This document shows positions 10,412 to 18,918 of a DNA stretch of 64,000 nucleotides, in pieces. The DNA comes from Ralstonia wenshanensis (GTDB lineage Bacteria > Pseudomonadota > Gammaproteobacteria > Burkholderiales > Burkholderiaceae). Position numbers and translations under genes: made by a program. The DNA lies in NCBI RefSeq assembly GCF_021173085.1, contig NZ_CP076413.1, positions 620,001 to 684,000 on the forward strand, given 5' to 3'. Numbering within the stretch: the first letter of the stretch is position 1; each line of letters opens with the position of its first letter. The notes under the pieces were generated by a model. The model had not been told where the DNA came from, ran no database searches, and was given only the letters and a program-made list of their open reading frames with translations.

Positions 10412-11656
10412 TTATATCCGCTCGAAGCGCAGACCGGCATGGCGGGTCAGGCGCTCGATGAAACGCTCATCAAACATCGTGGCCGGCGTCCAGAAGCCGC
10501 CCGGGCGCCCGGTCTTGGTGCCGTCTTTTACGTGGTCCAGCGCGAGGCAGGCGGCGGCCTGACCCAGCATCTTGCCGGTCGAGCCATAGCCGGGGTCGCG
10601 ATCCCCGGTCACCTTCACGCGCAACGTGTTTCCTTGATCGGTGCGGCCAAAGAGGCGCAGGTCGTAGCGGCCTGCCAGTTGCGCTGCAGGCGTGGGGCCT
10701 TCGCCGGGTTTGGGCAACAGAAAGCGCTCCATCACGATGCGCACGGGCTTGACGACAATGCCCAGCATGAAGGCGCCCAGGCCCGCCACCACCGCCACGG
10801 CCCTCAAACGGCCGCTCAGGCCGGACCCCGTCATCACCGCTTCGTCGTAGATGAATGGGTTGCCATAGGCGTTGCCGGACAGGGCGTTGGAGCGGTGCAC
10901 CACGCGCTCGTTGATGGCCGCCATGACGAAGGGCGCAATCCACACATCGAAATCGGCATCGAATGCTGCGCCCCGGACCGAGCGCTGGCGTGCCGTGAAG
11001 CCGTGGCCCTTAGGGCATAGGGAGTAAGGGTCGGCCAGTTCCCTGCGCAAAGCGGGGTCGGCAGCGGCTTCTTGCACGACGTTGATCAGGCTGGCCACCG
11101 TGCCGCCAGATGCGCCGCCCTTGAGTGTCTTGACCCGCAACTTCACCTGCGTGGCCGGCGTACCCCATTCCCGCATGGCTTGTTGCTGCAGGAAGTAGAC
11201 GCCCATGTCCGATGGCACCGAGTCGAAGCCACAGCAATGCACGATGCGTGCTCCCGATTGCTGTGCCGTCGCTTCATATTTGTCGATCATGCGCCTGATC
11301 CATTGGGTCTCGCCGGTGAGGTCGCAGTAGTCCGTACCGCTTTCGGCGCAGACCTTGATCAACGGCTCGCCGTATAACGCGTAAGGGCCCACCGTGGACA
11401 CCACTACCCGCGTTTGCGCGCATAGGACGCGCAATTGGGCTTCGTTGGCAGCATCCGCCACGATGATCGGAACCGACTCTCCTGCTGCACCCAGTGAACG
11501 TTTGACCTCCAGGAGCTTTGCTTCGGATCGTCCGGCAATGGCCCAGCGCAGCGTTTCCGCATCGCCCGAGAAATGTTCAGCCAGATATCGGGTCAGGATC
11601 TGGCCGACAAAGCTGGTGGCGCCAAAGACGACCACGTCGTAGTCCGGAGCGAGCAT
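10412..11656 (-). CDS. Saccharopine dehydrogenase-like (trans-acting enoyl reductase type) oxidoreductase
   Basis: About 414 residues. The N-terminal Rossmann segment DVVVFGATSFVGQILTRYLA binds NAD(P). The later body (HCCGFDSVPSDMGVYFLQQQA) matches the saccharopine dehydrogenase-like group that includes mycobacterial trans-acting enoyl reductase. A hydrophobic stretch lies near residues 270-290. The real substrate is probably a lipid or polyketide intermediate, not saccharopine. The start at 11656 is chosen for AAAGGAAG 7-8 bases upstream. Confidence 0.85.
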   Translation of the reverse strand: MLAPDYDVVVFGATSFVGQILTRYLAEHFSGDAETLRWAIAGRSEAKLLEVKRSLGAAGESVPIIVADAANEAQLRVLCAQTRVVVSTVGPYALYGEPLIKVCAESGTDYCDLTGETQWIRRMIDKYEATAQQSGARIVHCCGFDSVPSDMGVYFLQQQAMREWGTPATQVKLRVKTLKGGASGGTVASLINVVQEAAADPALRRELADPYSLCPKGHGFTARQRSVRGAAFDADFDVWIAPFVMAAINERVVHRSNALSGNAYGNPFIYDEAVMTGSGLSGRLRAVAVVAGLGAFMLGIVVKPVRIVMERFLLPKPGEGPTPAAQLAGRYDLRLFGRTDQGNTLRVKVTGDRDPGYGSTGKMLGQAAACLALDHVKDGTKTGRPGGFWTPATMFDERFIERLTRHAGLRFERI

Positions 11657-12098
11657 GGAGTCTTCCTTTTGCTGTGGGCGGATGAGGGCGCTGGCCTGCG
11701 CCACTTCGATCGTTGAGCGGCAAGCACATAGTGGGGGCGCCGAGCCCGCCCGGCAACTGGCTGCGCGGGTATCACCGCTCCAGGTTGACGCGCGTCGCTC
11801 GGTGCTGCACCGGTGAATTTGCCGGACTTCAGCACCTGAAAGGCCTTTTCACATTGCGGAAATTGCCCCGAAATTCTTCGTTGTCGCCGTCCCGTTTGCT
11901 GAAAACACGTTCCGCATCGCAAAATTTGTTTGCTATCTCTTTGAAAAATAAAGAGAAACTAAGTCTTATGTCTTATATAAGACCTTGCTGCGACGCGTCA
12001 AAGCCGACCTACAATAAATCCACGCTGCTCGCTTCGAACTCCGTAGCTGCACACGCAACCGATTCTTCTCAAACGCGCTTTATTTCCAGGAAATTGAC
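11657..12098. other. aceA upstream region
   Basis: A 442-base gene-free stretch between the reductase (minus) and aceA (plus). The half nearest aceA is AT-rich and carries a 14-base palindrome annotated separately. The half nearest the reductase shows nothing recognisable. Confidence 0.5.
11970..11983. promoter_or_regulatory. Perfect 14-base palindrome GTCTTATATAAGAC upstream of aceA
   Basis: A perfect palindrome about 115 bases before the aceA start, preceded by an extra half-site (GTCTTAT at 11963-11969), giving a direct plus inverted arrangement. It lies in the AT-rich part of the region and is a good candidate operator, overlapping or next to a promoter, for a dimeric regulator of central carbon genes. 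The regulator is not in the window. Confidence 0.5.
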
Positions 12099-13685
12099 AT
12101 GGCCCAGTATCAAGACGACATCAAGGCAGTTGCCGGTGTGAAAGAAACCTACGGCAGCGCATGGAACGCGATCAACCCCGAGTACGCTGCGCGCATGCGT
12201 GCCCAGAACAAGTTCAAGACGGGTCTGGACATCGCCAAGTACACCGCCAAGATCATGCGCGCCGACATGGCCGCCTACGACGCCGATCCGGCCAAGTACA
12301 CGCAGTCCCTGGGTTGCTGGCACGGCTTCATCGGTCAGCAGAAGATGATTTCCATCAAGAAGCACTTCAAGAGCACCGAACGCCGCTACCTGTACCTGTC
12401 GGGCTGGATGGTCGCCGCACTGCGCTCGGAGTTTGGCCCGCTGCCGGACCAATCGATGCACGAGAAGACGTCGGTCAGCGCGCTGATCCGCGAGCTGTAC
12501 ACGTTCCTGCGCCAGGCCGACGCTCGTGAACTGGGTGGCCTGTTCCGCGAACTGGACGCCGCCAAGGATGCAGCCGCCAAGGCCGCCATCCAGGAAAAGA
12601 TCGACAACCACGTCACCCACGTGGTGCCCATCATTGCCGACATCGACGCCGGTTTCGGTAACGCAGAAGCCACGTACCTGCTGGCCAAGCAGTTCATCGA
12701 AGCGGGTGCCTGCTGCATCCAGATCGAAAACCAGGTGTCGGACGAGAAGCAGTGCGGCCACCAGGACGGCAAGGTCACCGTGCCGCATGAAGACTTCCTG
12801 GCCAAGATCCGCGCGATCCGTTACGCGTTCCTGGAGCTGGGTGTGGACGACGGCATCATCGTCGCCCGTACCGACTCGCTGGGCGCCGGCCTGACCAAGC
12901 AGATCGCCGTGACGAACACGCCGGGCGACCTGGGCGACCAATACAACGCGTTCCTCGACTGCGAAGAGCTGTCGGCCGACCAACTCGGCAACGGTGACGT
13001 CGTCATCAAGCGCGACGGCAAGCTGCTGCGTCCGAAGCGCCTGCCGAGCAACCTGTTCCAGTTCCGCGCCGGCACGGGCGAAGCACGTTGCGTGCTGGAT
13101 TGCATCACCTCGCTGCAAAACGGTGCTGACCTGCTGTGGATCGAAACCGAAAAACCGCACATCGGCCAGATCGGCGGCATGGTCAAGGAAATCCGCAAGG
13201 TCATCCCGAACGCCAAGCTGGTGTACAACAACAGCCCGTCGTTCAACTGGACGCTGAACTTCCGTCAGCAGGTGTATGACGCCATGAAGGAAGCGGGCAA
13301 GGACGTCTCGGCCTACGAGCGCGGCCAGCTGATGAGCGCCGAGTACGACGACAGCGAACTGGCGAAGCTCGCCGACGAGAAGATCCGCACGTTCCAGGCT
13401 GATGCATCGCGCGAAGCCGGCATCTTCCACCACCTGATCACGCTGCCGACGTACCACACCGCCGCGCTGTCGACCGACAACCTGGCCAAGGAATACTTCG
13501 GCGACCAGGGCATGCTCGGTTACGTGGCTGGCGTGCAGCGCAAGGAAATCCGCCAAGGCATCGCCTGCGTCAAGCACCAGAACATGTCGGGCTCGGACAT
13601 CGGCGACGACCACAAGGAATACTTCAGCGGCGAAGCGGCGCTGAAGGCTGCGGGTAAGGACAACACGATGAACCAGTTCCACTGA
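12099..13685 (+). CDS. aceA: Isocitrate lyase
   Basis: A 528-residue enzyme that cleaves isocitrate to glyoxylate and succinate, the first step of the glyoxylate shunt, needed for growth on acetate and fatty acids. The catalytic loop reads DEKQCGHQDGK (KQCGH in place of the enterobacterial KKCGH), typical of the long isocitrate lyase subclass. DIDAGFGN supplies metal-binding aspartates and NNSPSFNW is conserved near the C-terminal third. AGGAAA lies 7 bases before the ATG and a strong terminator follows. Malate synthase is not adjacent. Confidence 0.97.
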   Translation: MAQYQDDIKAVAGVKETYGSAWNAINPEYAARMRAQNKFKTGLDIAKYTAKIMRADMAAYDADPAKYTQSLGCWHGFIGQQKMISIKKHFKSTERRYLYLSGWMVAALRSEFGPLPDQSMHEKTSVSALIRELYTFLRQADARELGGLFRELDAAKDAAAKAAIQEKIDNHVTHVVPIIADIDAGFGNAEATYLLAKQFIEAGACCIQIENQVSDEKQCGHQDGKVTVPHEDFLAKIRAIRYAFLELGVDDGIIVARTDSLGAGLTKQIAVTNTPGDLGDQYNAFLDCEELSADQLGNGDVVIKRDGKLLRPKRLPSNLFQFRAGTGEARCVLDCITSLQNGADLLWIETEKPHIGQIGGMVKEIRKVIPNAKLVYNNSPSFNWTLNFRQQVYDAMKEAGKDVSAYERGQLMSAEYDDSELAKLADEKIRTFQADASREAGIFHHLITLPTYHTAALSTDNLAKEYFGDQGMLGYVAGVQRKEIRQGIACVKHQNMSGSDIGDDHKEYFSGEAALKAAGKDNTMNQFH

Positions 13686-13720
13686 TTCATTGATCGACTG
13701 ATCCGGTCATACCCCAAGCA

Positions 13721-13757
13721 AAACGCCAACCCATTCCGGGTTGGCGTTTTTTTATTT
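13721..13757 (+). terminator. Intrinsic terminator of aceA
   Basis: An 11-base perfect stem (13722-13732 with 13738-13748, AACGCCAACCC / GGGTTGGCGTT) with a 5-base loop, followed by a T-rich tract to 13757. It lies 36 bases after the aceA stop codon. Confidence 0.92.
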
Positions 13758-13983
13758 TGCAGTTCCGACGCAGTGAATTGCTTGAGCCCGTCTTGCAGCA
13801 GTGCGGCCCCCGAGTTGCGCGGCGAAAACGTGGCGATGCAGGCCAGAAACGATTGATAACCAAAGCACATCAATCCTTCCAAAAATTGCACTTCTCGTTT
13901 GTCGGTCTCCCGGTGAATATTGCCAAAACGACAAAGCGCCGTTCGACGGCGCATTCTTTTTTTGGCTTCCAGGAGACACCTCG

Positions 13984-15279
13984 ATGCACCCCCAGTCCAG
14001 CCTTTCGACCGGGCAATCAAAGGCCGCCGCGGTCTTCCGCGTCACTGCCGGGAATTTCCTGGAGCAGTTCGACTTCTTCCTGTTTGGCTTCTACGCCACG
14101 CAGATCGCCAACGTCTTCTTCCCCGCCCAGAGTGAGTTCGCCTCGCTGATGATGACCTTCGCCGTTTTTGGCGCCGGCTTCCTCATGCGGCCGCTGGGCG
14201 CCGTCGTGCTCGGTGCGTACATTGACGATGTCGGTCGCCGAAAGGGCTTGATCGTCACACTGTCCATCATGGCAAGCGGGACCGTGCTGATCGCGTTCGT
14301 TCCCGGCTACGCCACGATCGGCCTCCTGGCGCCTGCGCTCGTGTTGCTCGGGCGTCTCCTGCAGGGCTTCTCGGCGGGTGCCGAGTTGGGCGGCGTATCG
14401 GTGTATCTGGCCGAGATGGCCACGCCGGGCCGCAAGGGTTTCTTCACGAGCTGGCAGTCGGCCAGCCAGCAGGTCGCAATCGTCGTGGCGGCAGGCCTGG
14501 GTTTTGTGCTCAACCAATGGCTGAGCGCACCGGCCATCGCCGCATGGGGATGGCGCGTGCCGTTCTTCGTCGGTTGCATGATCGTGCCGTTCATCTTTGT
14601 GTTGCGCCGTAATCTTGAAGAAACGCAGGAGTTCAAGGCACGCAAGCATCGCCCGAGCATGAAAGACGTATTCAGCACGCTGGCGCAAAACTGGGGTGTC
14701 GTCATCGCCGGCATGATGCTCGTCGCCATGACCACCACGAGTTTCTATCTCATCACCGTCTATGCGCCCACGTTCGGGAAGACGGTCTTGCACCTGAGCA
14801 CGGCCGACAGCCTGCTCGTCACGCTGTGTGTGGGGGTGTCGAATTTCGTGTGGCTGCCGATTGGGGGTGTGCTCTCCGACAGGATCGGCCGCCGCCCGCT
14901 GCTCATCAGCATGACGGTGCTGACCATCGCCACCGCCTATCCGGCGCTTTCGTTCCTCGCGCACGCGCCGAGCTTCATGAACATGCTGCTCGTGCTGCTT
15001 TGGCTGTCGTTCATGTACGGCATTTACAACGGTGCGATGGTCGTTGCGCTCACGGAAGTGATGCCCGTGGAGGTGCGCGTCGCAGGGTTCTCGCTCGCCT
15101 ATAGCCTCGCAACGGCAGTGTTTGGCGGCTTCACTCCTGCCATTTCCACGGCCATCATCCACATGACGGGCGACAAGGCCGCCCCCGGCTACTGGATGAG
15201 TTTTGCCGCCGTGTGCGCGCTCCTGGCGACGTTGACGCTGTATCGCCGTCGCGCGGTAGCGCTGGCTCCGGCCCACTGA
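13984..15279 (+). CDS. MFS transporter, citrate/tricarballylate:proton symporter type
   Basis: A 431-residue, 12-helix major facilitator. The first segments ([62 protein letters not shown]) match the metabolite:proton symporter group with CitA, TcuC and ShiA; the DxxGRRK loop between helices 2 and 3 is the MFS signature. Uptake of a di- or tricarboxylate is likely. GGAGAC precedes the ATG by about 8 bases. It is followed within 45 bases by a periplasmic-binding-like gene, and a LysR gene converges on the pair. Confidence 0.88.
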   Translation: MHPQSSLSTGQSKAAAVFRVTAGNFLEQFDFFLFGFYATQIANVFFPAQSEFASLMMTFAVFGAGFLMRPLGAVVLGAYIDDVGRRKGLIVTLSIMASGTVLIAFVPGYATIGLLAPALVLLGRLLQGFSAGAELGGVSVYLAEMATPGRKGFFTSWQSASQQVAIVVAAGLGFVLNQWLSAPAIAAWGWRVPFFVGCMIVPFIFVLRRNLEETQEFKARKHRPSMKDVFSTLAQNWGVVIAGMMLVAMTTTSFYLITVYAPTFGKTVLHLSTADSLLVTLCVGVSNFVWLPIGGVLSDRIGRRPLLISMTVLTIATAYPALSFLAHAPSFMNMLLVLLWLSFMYGIYNGAMVVALTEVMPVEVRVAGFSLAYSLATAVFGGFTPAISTAIIHMTGDKAAPGYWMSFAAVCALLATLTLYRRRAVALAPAH

Positions 15280-15322
15280 CGCAGAGCGCGTTCCGCATAT
15301 TCACAAGCACGTACGACCTGGC

Positions 15323-16117
15323 ATGACCATCACCATGAAGACTCTGTTTCTGAAACTGTGCGCAGCCGCGCTCGTCGCAACCTCCGCAGTTGCGGCCCAC
15401 GTGCAGGCGGCCGAGCTGCACGTCATGAGCTCCGGTGGCTTTACCGCCGCCTACAAGGTGCTCGGGCCGAAATTTGCATCGCAGACGGGCAACACGCTCA
15501 ACACCGCGCTTGGGCCCTCGATGGGCAAGTCGCCCGAAGCCATTCCGAACCGGCTTGCGCGCGGTGAGCCTGCCGACGCCGTCATCATGGTCGGCTACGC
15601 GCTCGACGATCTGATCAAGCAGGGCAAGGTCATCCCGGACTCACGCGTGGAACTGGCCGACTCGCGCATCGGCATGGTCGTGCGCGAAGGCGCGGCCAAG
15701 CCCGACATCAGCTCCCCCGAGGGGCTCAAGCAAGTGCTGCTGCACGCCAAGTCGATTGCCTACTCGGACAGCGCAAGCGGCGTCTATATCGAGCGCGAGC
15801 TGTTCAAGAAGCTCGGCATTGAAGATCAGGTCAAGGCGAAGGCGAAGATGATCCCGCGCATTCCTGTGGCCTCGGTGGTGGCCACCGGCGACTACGAAAT
15901 CGGCTTTCAGCAAGTGAGCGAGTTGCTGCCGGTGCAGGGCGCAACCTTTGTCGGCAAGATTCCGGAGTCGCTGCAATCGGTCACGCGCTTTGCCGCGGGC
16001 ATCCCCGTTGGTGCGCAGCATCCGAAGGAAGCCAAGGCGCTTCTCGACTATCTTGCTTCGCCCGGTGTGCAGGCAGATGTGAAATCGACTGGTCTCGATT
16101 CGGTACTTGCTCATTGA
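15323..16117 (+). CDS. ModA-like periplasmic substrate-binding protein
   Basis: A 264-residue secreted protein: signal peptide with likely cut after HVQAA (residues 26-30), then a type 2 periplasmic-binding fold (LHVMSSGGFTAAYKVLGPKF, SMGKSPEAI, DAVIMVGYALDDLI). It resembles the molybdate-binding ModA family, but no ModB/ModC partners are nearby, so it is probably one of the orphan extracytoplasmic proteins next to an organic-acid symporter. Whether it binds an oxyanion or a carboxylate cannot be told. Two in-frame ATGs (15323, 15335) are possible; neither has a clear ribosome binding site. Confidence 0.8.
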   Translation: MTITMKTLFLKLCAAALVATSAVAAHVQAAELHVMSSGGFTAAYKVLGPKFASQTGNTLNTALGPSMGKSPEAIPNRLARGEPADAVIMVGYALDDLIKQGKVIPDSRVELADSRIGMVVREGAAKPDISSPEGLKQVLLHAKSIAYSDSASGVYIERELFKKLGIEDQVKAKAKMIPRIPVASVVATGDYEIGFQQVSELLPVQGATFVGKIPESLQSVTRFAAGIPVGAQHPKEAKALLDYLASPGVQADVKSTGLDSVLAH

Positions 16118-16153
16118 GGCACCGCGCCCGCGTGGCACGTCAAGCGGCGCTGG

Positions 16154-17071
16154 CTATGCATTGCTTGCTGTCACGCCGCCACGCTTCGCTTCAATGATCA
16201 TCCGGTGAAACGCTTCGGCGGCCGGTGTGAGCGCCCGGCCGCGCCGCTTCACAATCCCCACGCGCCGGTTCACCACCGGCTCAACCAGCGGCACGCTCGT
16301 GAGAATCGGGTGGTCGCGCCCCGGCATGGCCATCGATGGCACCGCGGCAACGCCAAGCCCCGCTTCAACCAACCCCAGCATGGTGGTGACGTGCCGCGTC
16401 TCGCACACGCTGGGCGCTCGCGGCGCCACCGCTGACAGCGCCTGGTCCAGCAACAGGCGGTTGCCTGACGTCTTGTCCACTGACACGTATTCGTGCGTGT
16501 AAAGCTCGTTCCACGTCACGCGCTTCTTTCGGGCGAGCGGATGATCGCGTCGGCACGCTGCAACAAACCGCTCCTGCAGCAGCATCTTGAATTCGATCTC
16601 GGGCTCCTGGCTGCCCATGAAGCTCACGCCAAAATCTGCCTCGCCGCTGATGACGGCGCCGAGCACTTCGTTCGCGCTTGCATCCAGCAGCTTGACCCTG
16701 ATGCGCGGAAAGCGGCGGTGGTAGGTCGCAATCAAGTTCGGCAGAAAGTAGTAGGCCACCGACGGCACGCATGCGATGGTCACGTGCCCGAGGCGGCTCG
16801 ATGAAACGTCGCGGATGCCGAGCAGGGCGACGTCCAGATCGTCGAGCAATTGTTCGGCACTGCGGGCAAACACGCGCCCGACGGTGGTGAGCGTGACGCT
16901 GCGCGTGGTGCGTTCGAACAAGGGCACACCCAGCGCGCTCTCGAGCTTGTCGATCCGACGGCTCAACGCGGGCTGGGAAATGCTGATCGCCTCGGCGGCC
17001 TTTCGGAAGTTGCCCAACTCCACCACCGCCCGAAAGGCTTGCAAGTCCGTCAAATCGAAATTGATGCCCAC
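16154..17071 (-). CDS. LysR-family transcriptional regulator
   Basis: A 305-residue regulator: winged helix-turn-helix in the first 60 residues (LQAFRAVVELGNFRKAAEAI, SQPALSRRIDKLE), a linker helix, then the effector domain from about residue 90. The start is GTG at 17071, with GGGGAGG 7 bases upstream. It converges with the MFS and ModA-like genes, the likely targets by proximity, although LysR targets are usually divergent. The divergent side holds only a gene remnant, so a former target may have been lost. Confidence 0.9.
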   Translation of the reverse strand: MGINFDLTDLQAFRAVVELGNFRKAAEAISISQPALSRRIDKLESALGVPLFERTTRSVTLTTVGRVFARSAEQLLDDLDVALLGIRDVSSSRLGHVTIACVPSVAYYFLPNLIATYHRRFPRIRVKLLDASANEVLGAVISGEADFGVSFMGSQEPEIEFKMLLQERFVAACRRDHPLARKKRVTWNELYTHEYVSVDKTSGNRLLLDQALSAVAPRAPSVCETRHVTTMLGLVEAGLGVAAVPSMAMPGRDHPILTSVPLVEPVVNRRVGIVKRRGRALTPAAEAFHRMIIEAKRGGVTASNA

Positions 17072-17621
17072 CGGCTTGCCTCCCCATCTCAGATGCGCAG
17101 CATTTTGCGCGATTTATCACCGGGTGACACGGGGCGGACAAGGACGGAAGCGATGCGGCGGTCACGGTGATGCGCCCATTTGCGCAAGGGACCGTGCCCG
17201 AATGTTGGCCGGCATGCGACCCGGCGCTTTATCAAAAAAGCTCATCAAATCTGCCAATGCATTGAAATGTGCTGACGCTTCGTGTCACATGTCGCACCAA
17301 ACCGCATCACCCCTCTTTCGTAGGGGGTGTGGCACGGTTCGTGCAATCTTGCGCGCGGTTTGACGACAACAAGAAAGTCGGGAGGTGTGTGAGCAACAAG
17401 CAGGTACCCCGGGGTACCGCTGTTGGAAGAGGCTTGCCCCACGGGCAGCATGGTGAAAATTTCGCGCCGACACTTCGACGTTCGACGGCCTTGTCGATGA
17501 TCTCCGCATCTATCACGACGCGCTCAGCGCTGCCCAGATTGCGTCACTCATGGCGAGTTGATTGCCACGGGCCCGATGGGGCCCAGCAATCAGATGCACC
17601 TTTTCTTTCAAGGATTTTTTG
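17072..17621. other. Gene-poor stretch with a LamG remnant and a palindrome
   Basis: A 550-base region between the LysR gene and the lipoprotein gene. It holds a 16-base perfect palindrome GGTACCCCGGGGTACC at 17403-17418 and the end of a degraded gene (17457-17561). The rest shows nothing recognisable. The composition is more mixed than the flanks, consistent with deletion or decay. Confidence 0.5.
17457..17561 (+). pseudogene. Remnant: C-terminal end of a LamG/concanavalin-like domain
   Basis: An open frame of 34 codons ending in TGA at 17559-17561 encodes FDGLVDDLRIYHDALSAAQI and a short tail. FDG-x-x-DD-x-R-I-Y followed by an AL-S-A-Q-I helix is the hallmark of the last strand and tail of LamG-like jelly-roll domains in secreted proteins. 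Upstream the frame is closed by TGA at 17454-17456, and no signal peptide or rest of the domain remains. I infer a truncated gene whose 5-prime part was deleted. Confidence 0.6.
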
Positions 17622-18893
17622 ATGACCGTGTTTTCTCAACGATGGATTGCCGTCGCAGCGATTGCGTTCGCGCTAGCGGGCTGTGGTGGCGGATCCGATA
17701 GCACGCAGGCCAGCAGCACGACCGGCACGGGCAGTGGCACAGGGGCGCAAGGCGGTACCAGCGGTGGCACCAGTGGAGGGACCACCGGCGGCCAGACCGG
17801 CGGAAATGGCGGTGGAACCACCGGCGGCGGTACATCGACCCAGTCGGCCAGCGCGGCCCTCGTCCAGAAGTTGGGCAAGCCTTCGCGCGTGCTTGTCGGC
17901 CTCGGTTCGGGCCAGTCGATTTCGGATATGCAAAGCCAGGGCATTCGGCCGGACATCATCGATGTCTACCTCGTGGGTGCGGGGCCGGGTTCGTGGCCTT
18001 ACTGGAACAGCCCTGACGGCGCGTACATCACGTACAGCGCGCAGGCCGCGCAGGCCTATGGCGCAACGCCGATGTTCACCTTCTATCAGATGGCGCAGAA
18101 CGGTGACGGCAACCTCAGCGGCATCACCGATGCGACGTTCATGAACACGTACTGGAGCCAGGCGCGATTGATGTATCAACGCATCGCCGCCCTGAACGCG
18201 CCCGTGCTGGTCAACCTGGAGCCCGATTTCTGGGGCTACGTGTGGGCGCAAGCACCGAGCCATGACCCCACGCAGATGCCCGCGGTGGTGAACAGCCAGC
18301 CCGAATGCAGCAGCCTGCCCAACACCGCCGCCGGCATCGGGCAGTGCCTGGTGCAGATGGCGCGCCAGATCGCACCCAAGGCGCTGATCGGATTCCCGCC
18401 CGCGTTCTGGTCGGGATCGCCGACTGCGGTTGCGGGGGAAATGCGTGCTGTGGCCGCGCACCAAGCCGATTTCATCGTTGCGCAGACCAGCGACCGCGAC
18501 GCCGGCTGCCTGGAAGTTGCCGCCGTGTCGGAGTGCACGGGCCGCAGCGGCACGTTCTACTGGGACGAGGCCAACATCAACACGCCGAATTTCCACCAGT
18601 CGCAAAGCAGCTACCTGGACTATCGGACCGCATTGGGCAATGGGCTGCCGATTCTCTGGTGGCAGACGCCGCTGGGTGTGGCGTCCAGCACGCCGGGTGG
18701 CACCAACCAGCACTATCGCGATAACCGCGTCGACTACATGCTGCGCAACACGCAGGAATACGGCGACGGCCATACCTTCGCCATCGTCTTCGGCTCGGGC
18801 GGTACGTACCAGACGACGATCAACACCGACGGTGGCCAGTTCGCCCGCCTGCTCGGTCTGTATCTGGGTGGGGGCGGGGCCACGCTGCAATAA
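17622..18893 (+). CDS. Lipoprotein with putative glycoside-hydrolase-like domain
   Basis: A 423-residue predicted lipoprotein. The signal ends in FALAGC with the lipidated cysteine at residue 21; a Gly/Thr/Ser linker follows to about residue 80, then a 330-residue globular domain. The domain shows barrel-like features (DIIDVYLVGAG, MFTFYQMAQN, PVLVNLEPDFWGY, LIGFPPAFWSG, GTFYWDEANINTP, LPILWWQTPLG); conserved-looking acids (LEPD, WDEA) and many tryptophans suggest a sugar-cleaving TIM barrel, but I cannot place a family. AAGGA lies 8 bases before the ATG. No partner genes are nearby. Confidence 0.72.
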   Translation: MTVFSQRWIAVAAIAFALAGCGGGSDSTQASSTTGTGSGTGAQGGTSGGTSGGTTGGQTGGNGGGTTGGGTSTQSASAALVQKLGKPSRVLVGLGSGQSISDMQSQGIRPDIIDVYLVGAGPGSWPYWNSPDGAYITYSAQAAQAYGATPMFTFYQMAQNGDGNLSGITDATFMNTYWSQARLMYQRIAALNAPVLVNLEPDFWGYVWAQAPSHDPTQMPAVVNSQPECSSLPNTAAGIGQCLVQMARQIAPKALIGFPPAFWSGSPTAVAGEMRAVAAHQADFIVAQTSDRDAGCLEVAAVSECTGRSGTFYWDEANINTPNFHQSQSSYLDYRTALGNGLPILWWQTPLGVASSTPGGTNQHYRDNRVDYMLRNTQEYGDGHTFAIVFGSGGTYQTTINTDGGQFARLLGLYLGGGGATLQ

Positions 18894-18918
18894 CCGGGCG
18901 CGCGGCGCTCATGCGAGG

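Noticed and set aside
12069..13682. A 537-codon open frame opposite aceA
   Set aside because: Shadow of the codon pattern of isocitrate lyase; no ribosome binding site and no family resemblance.
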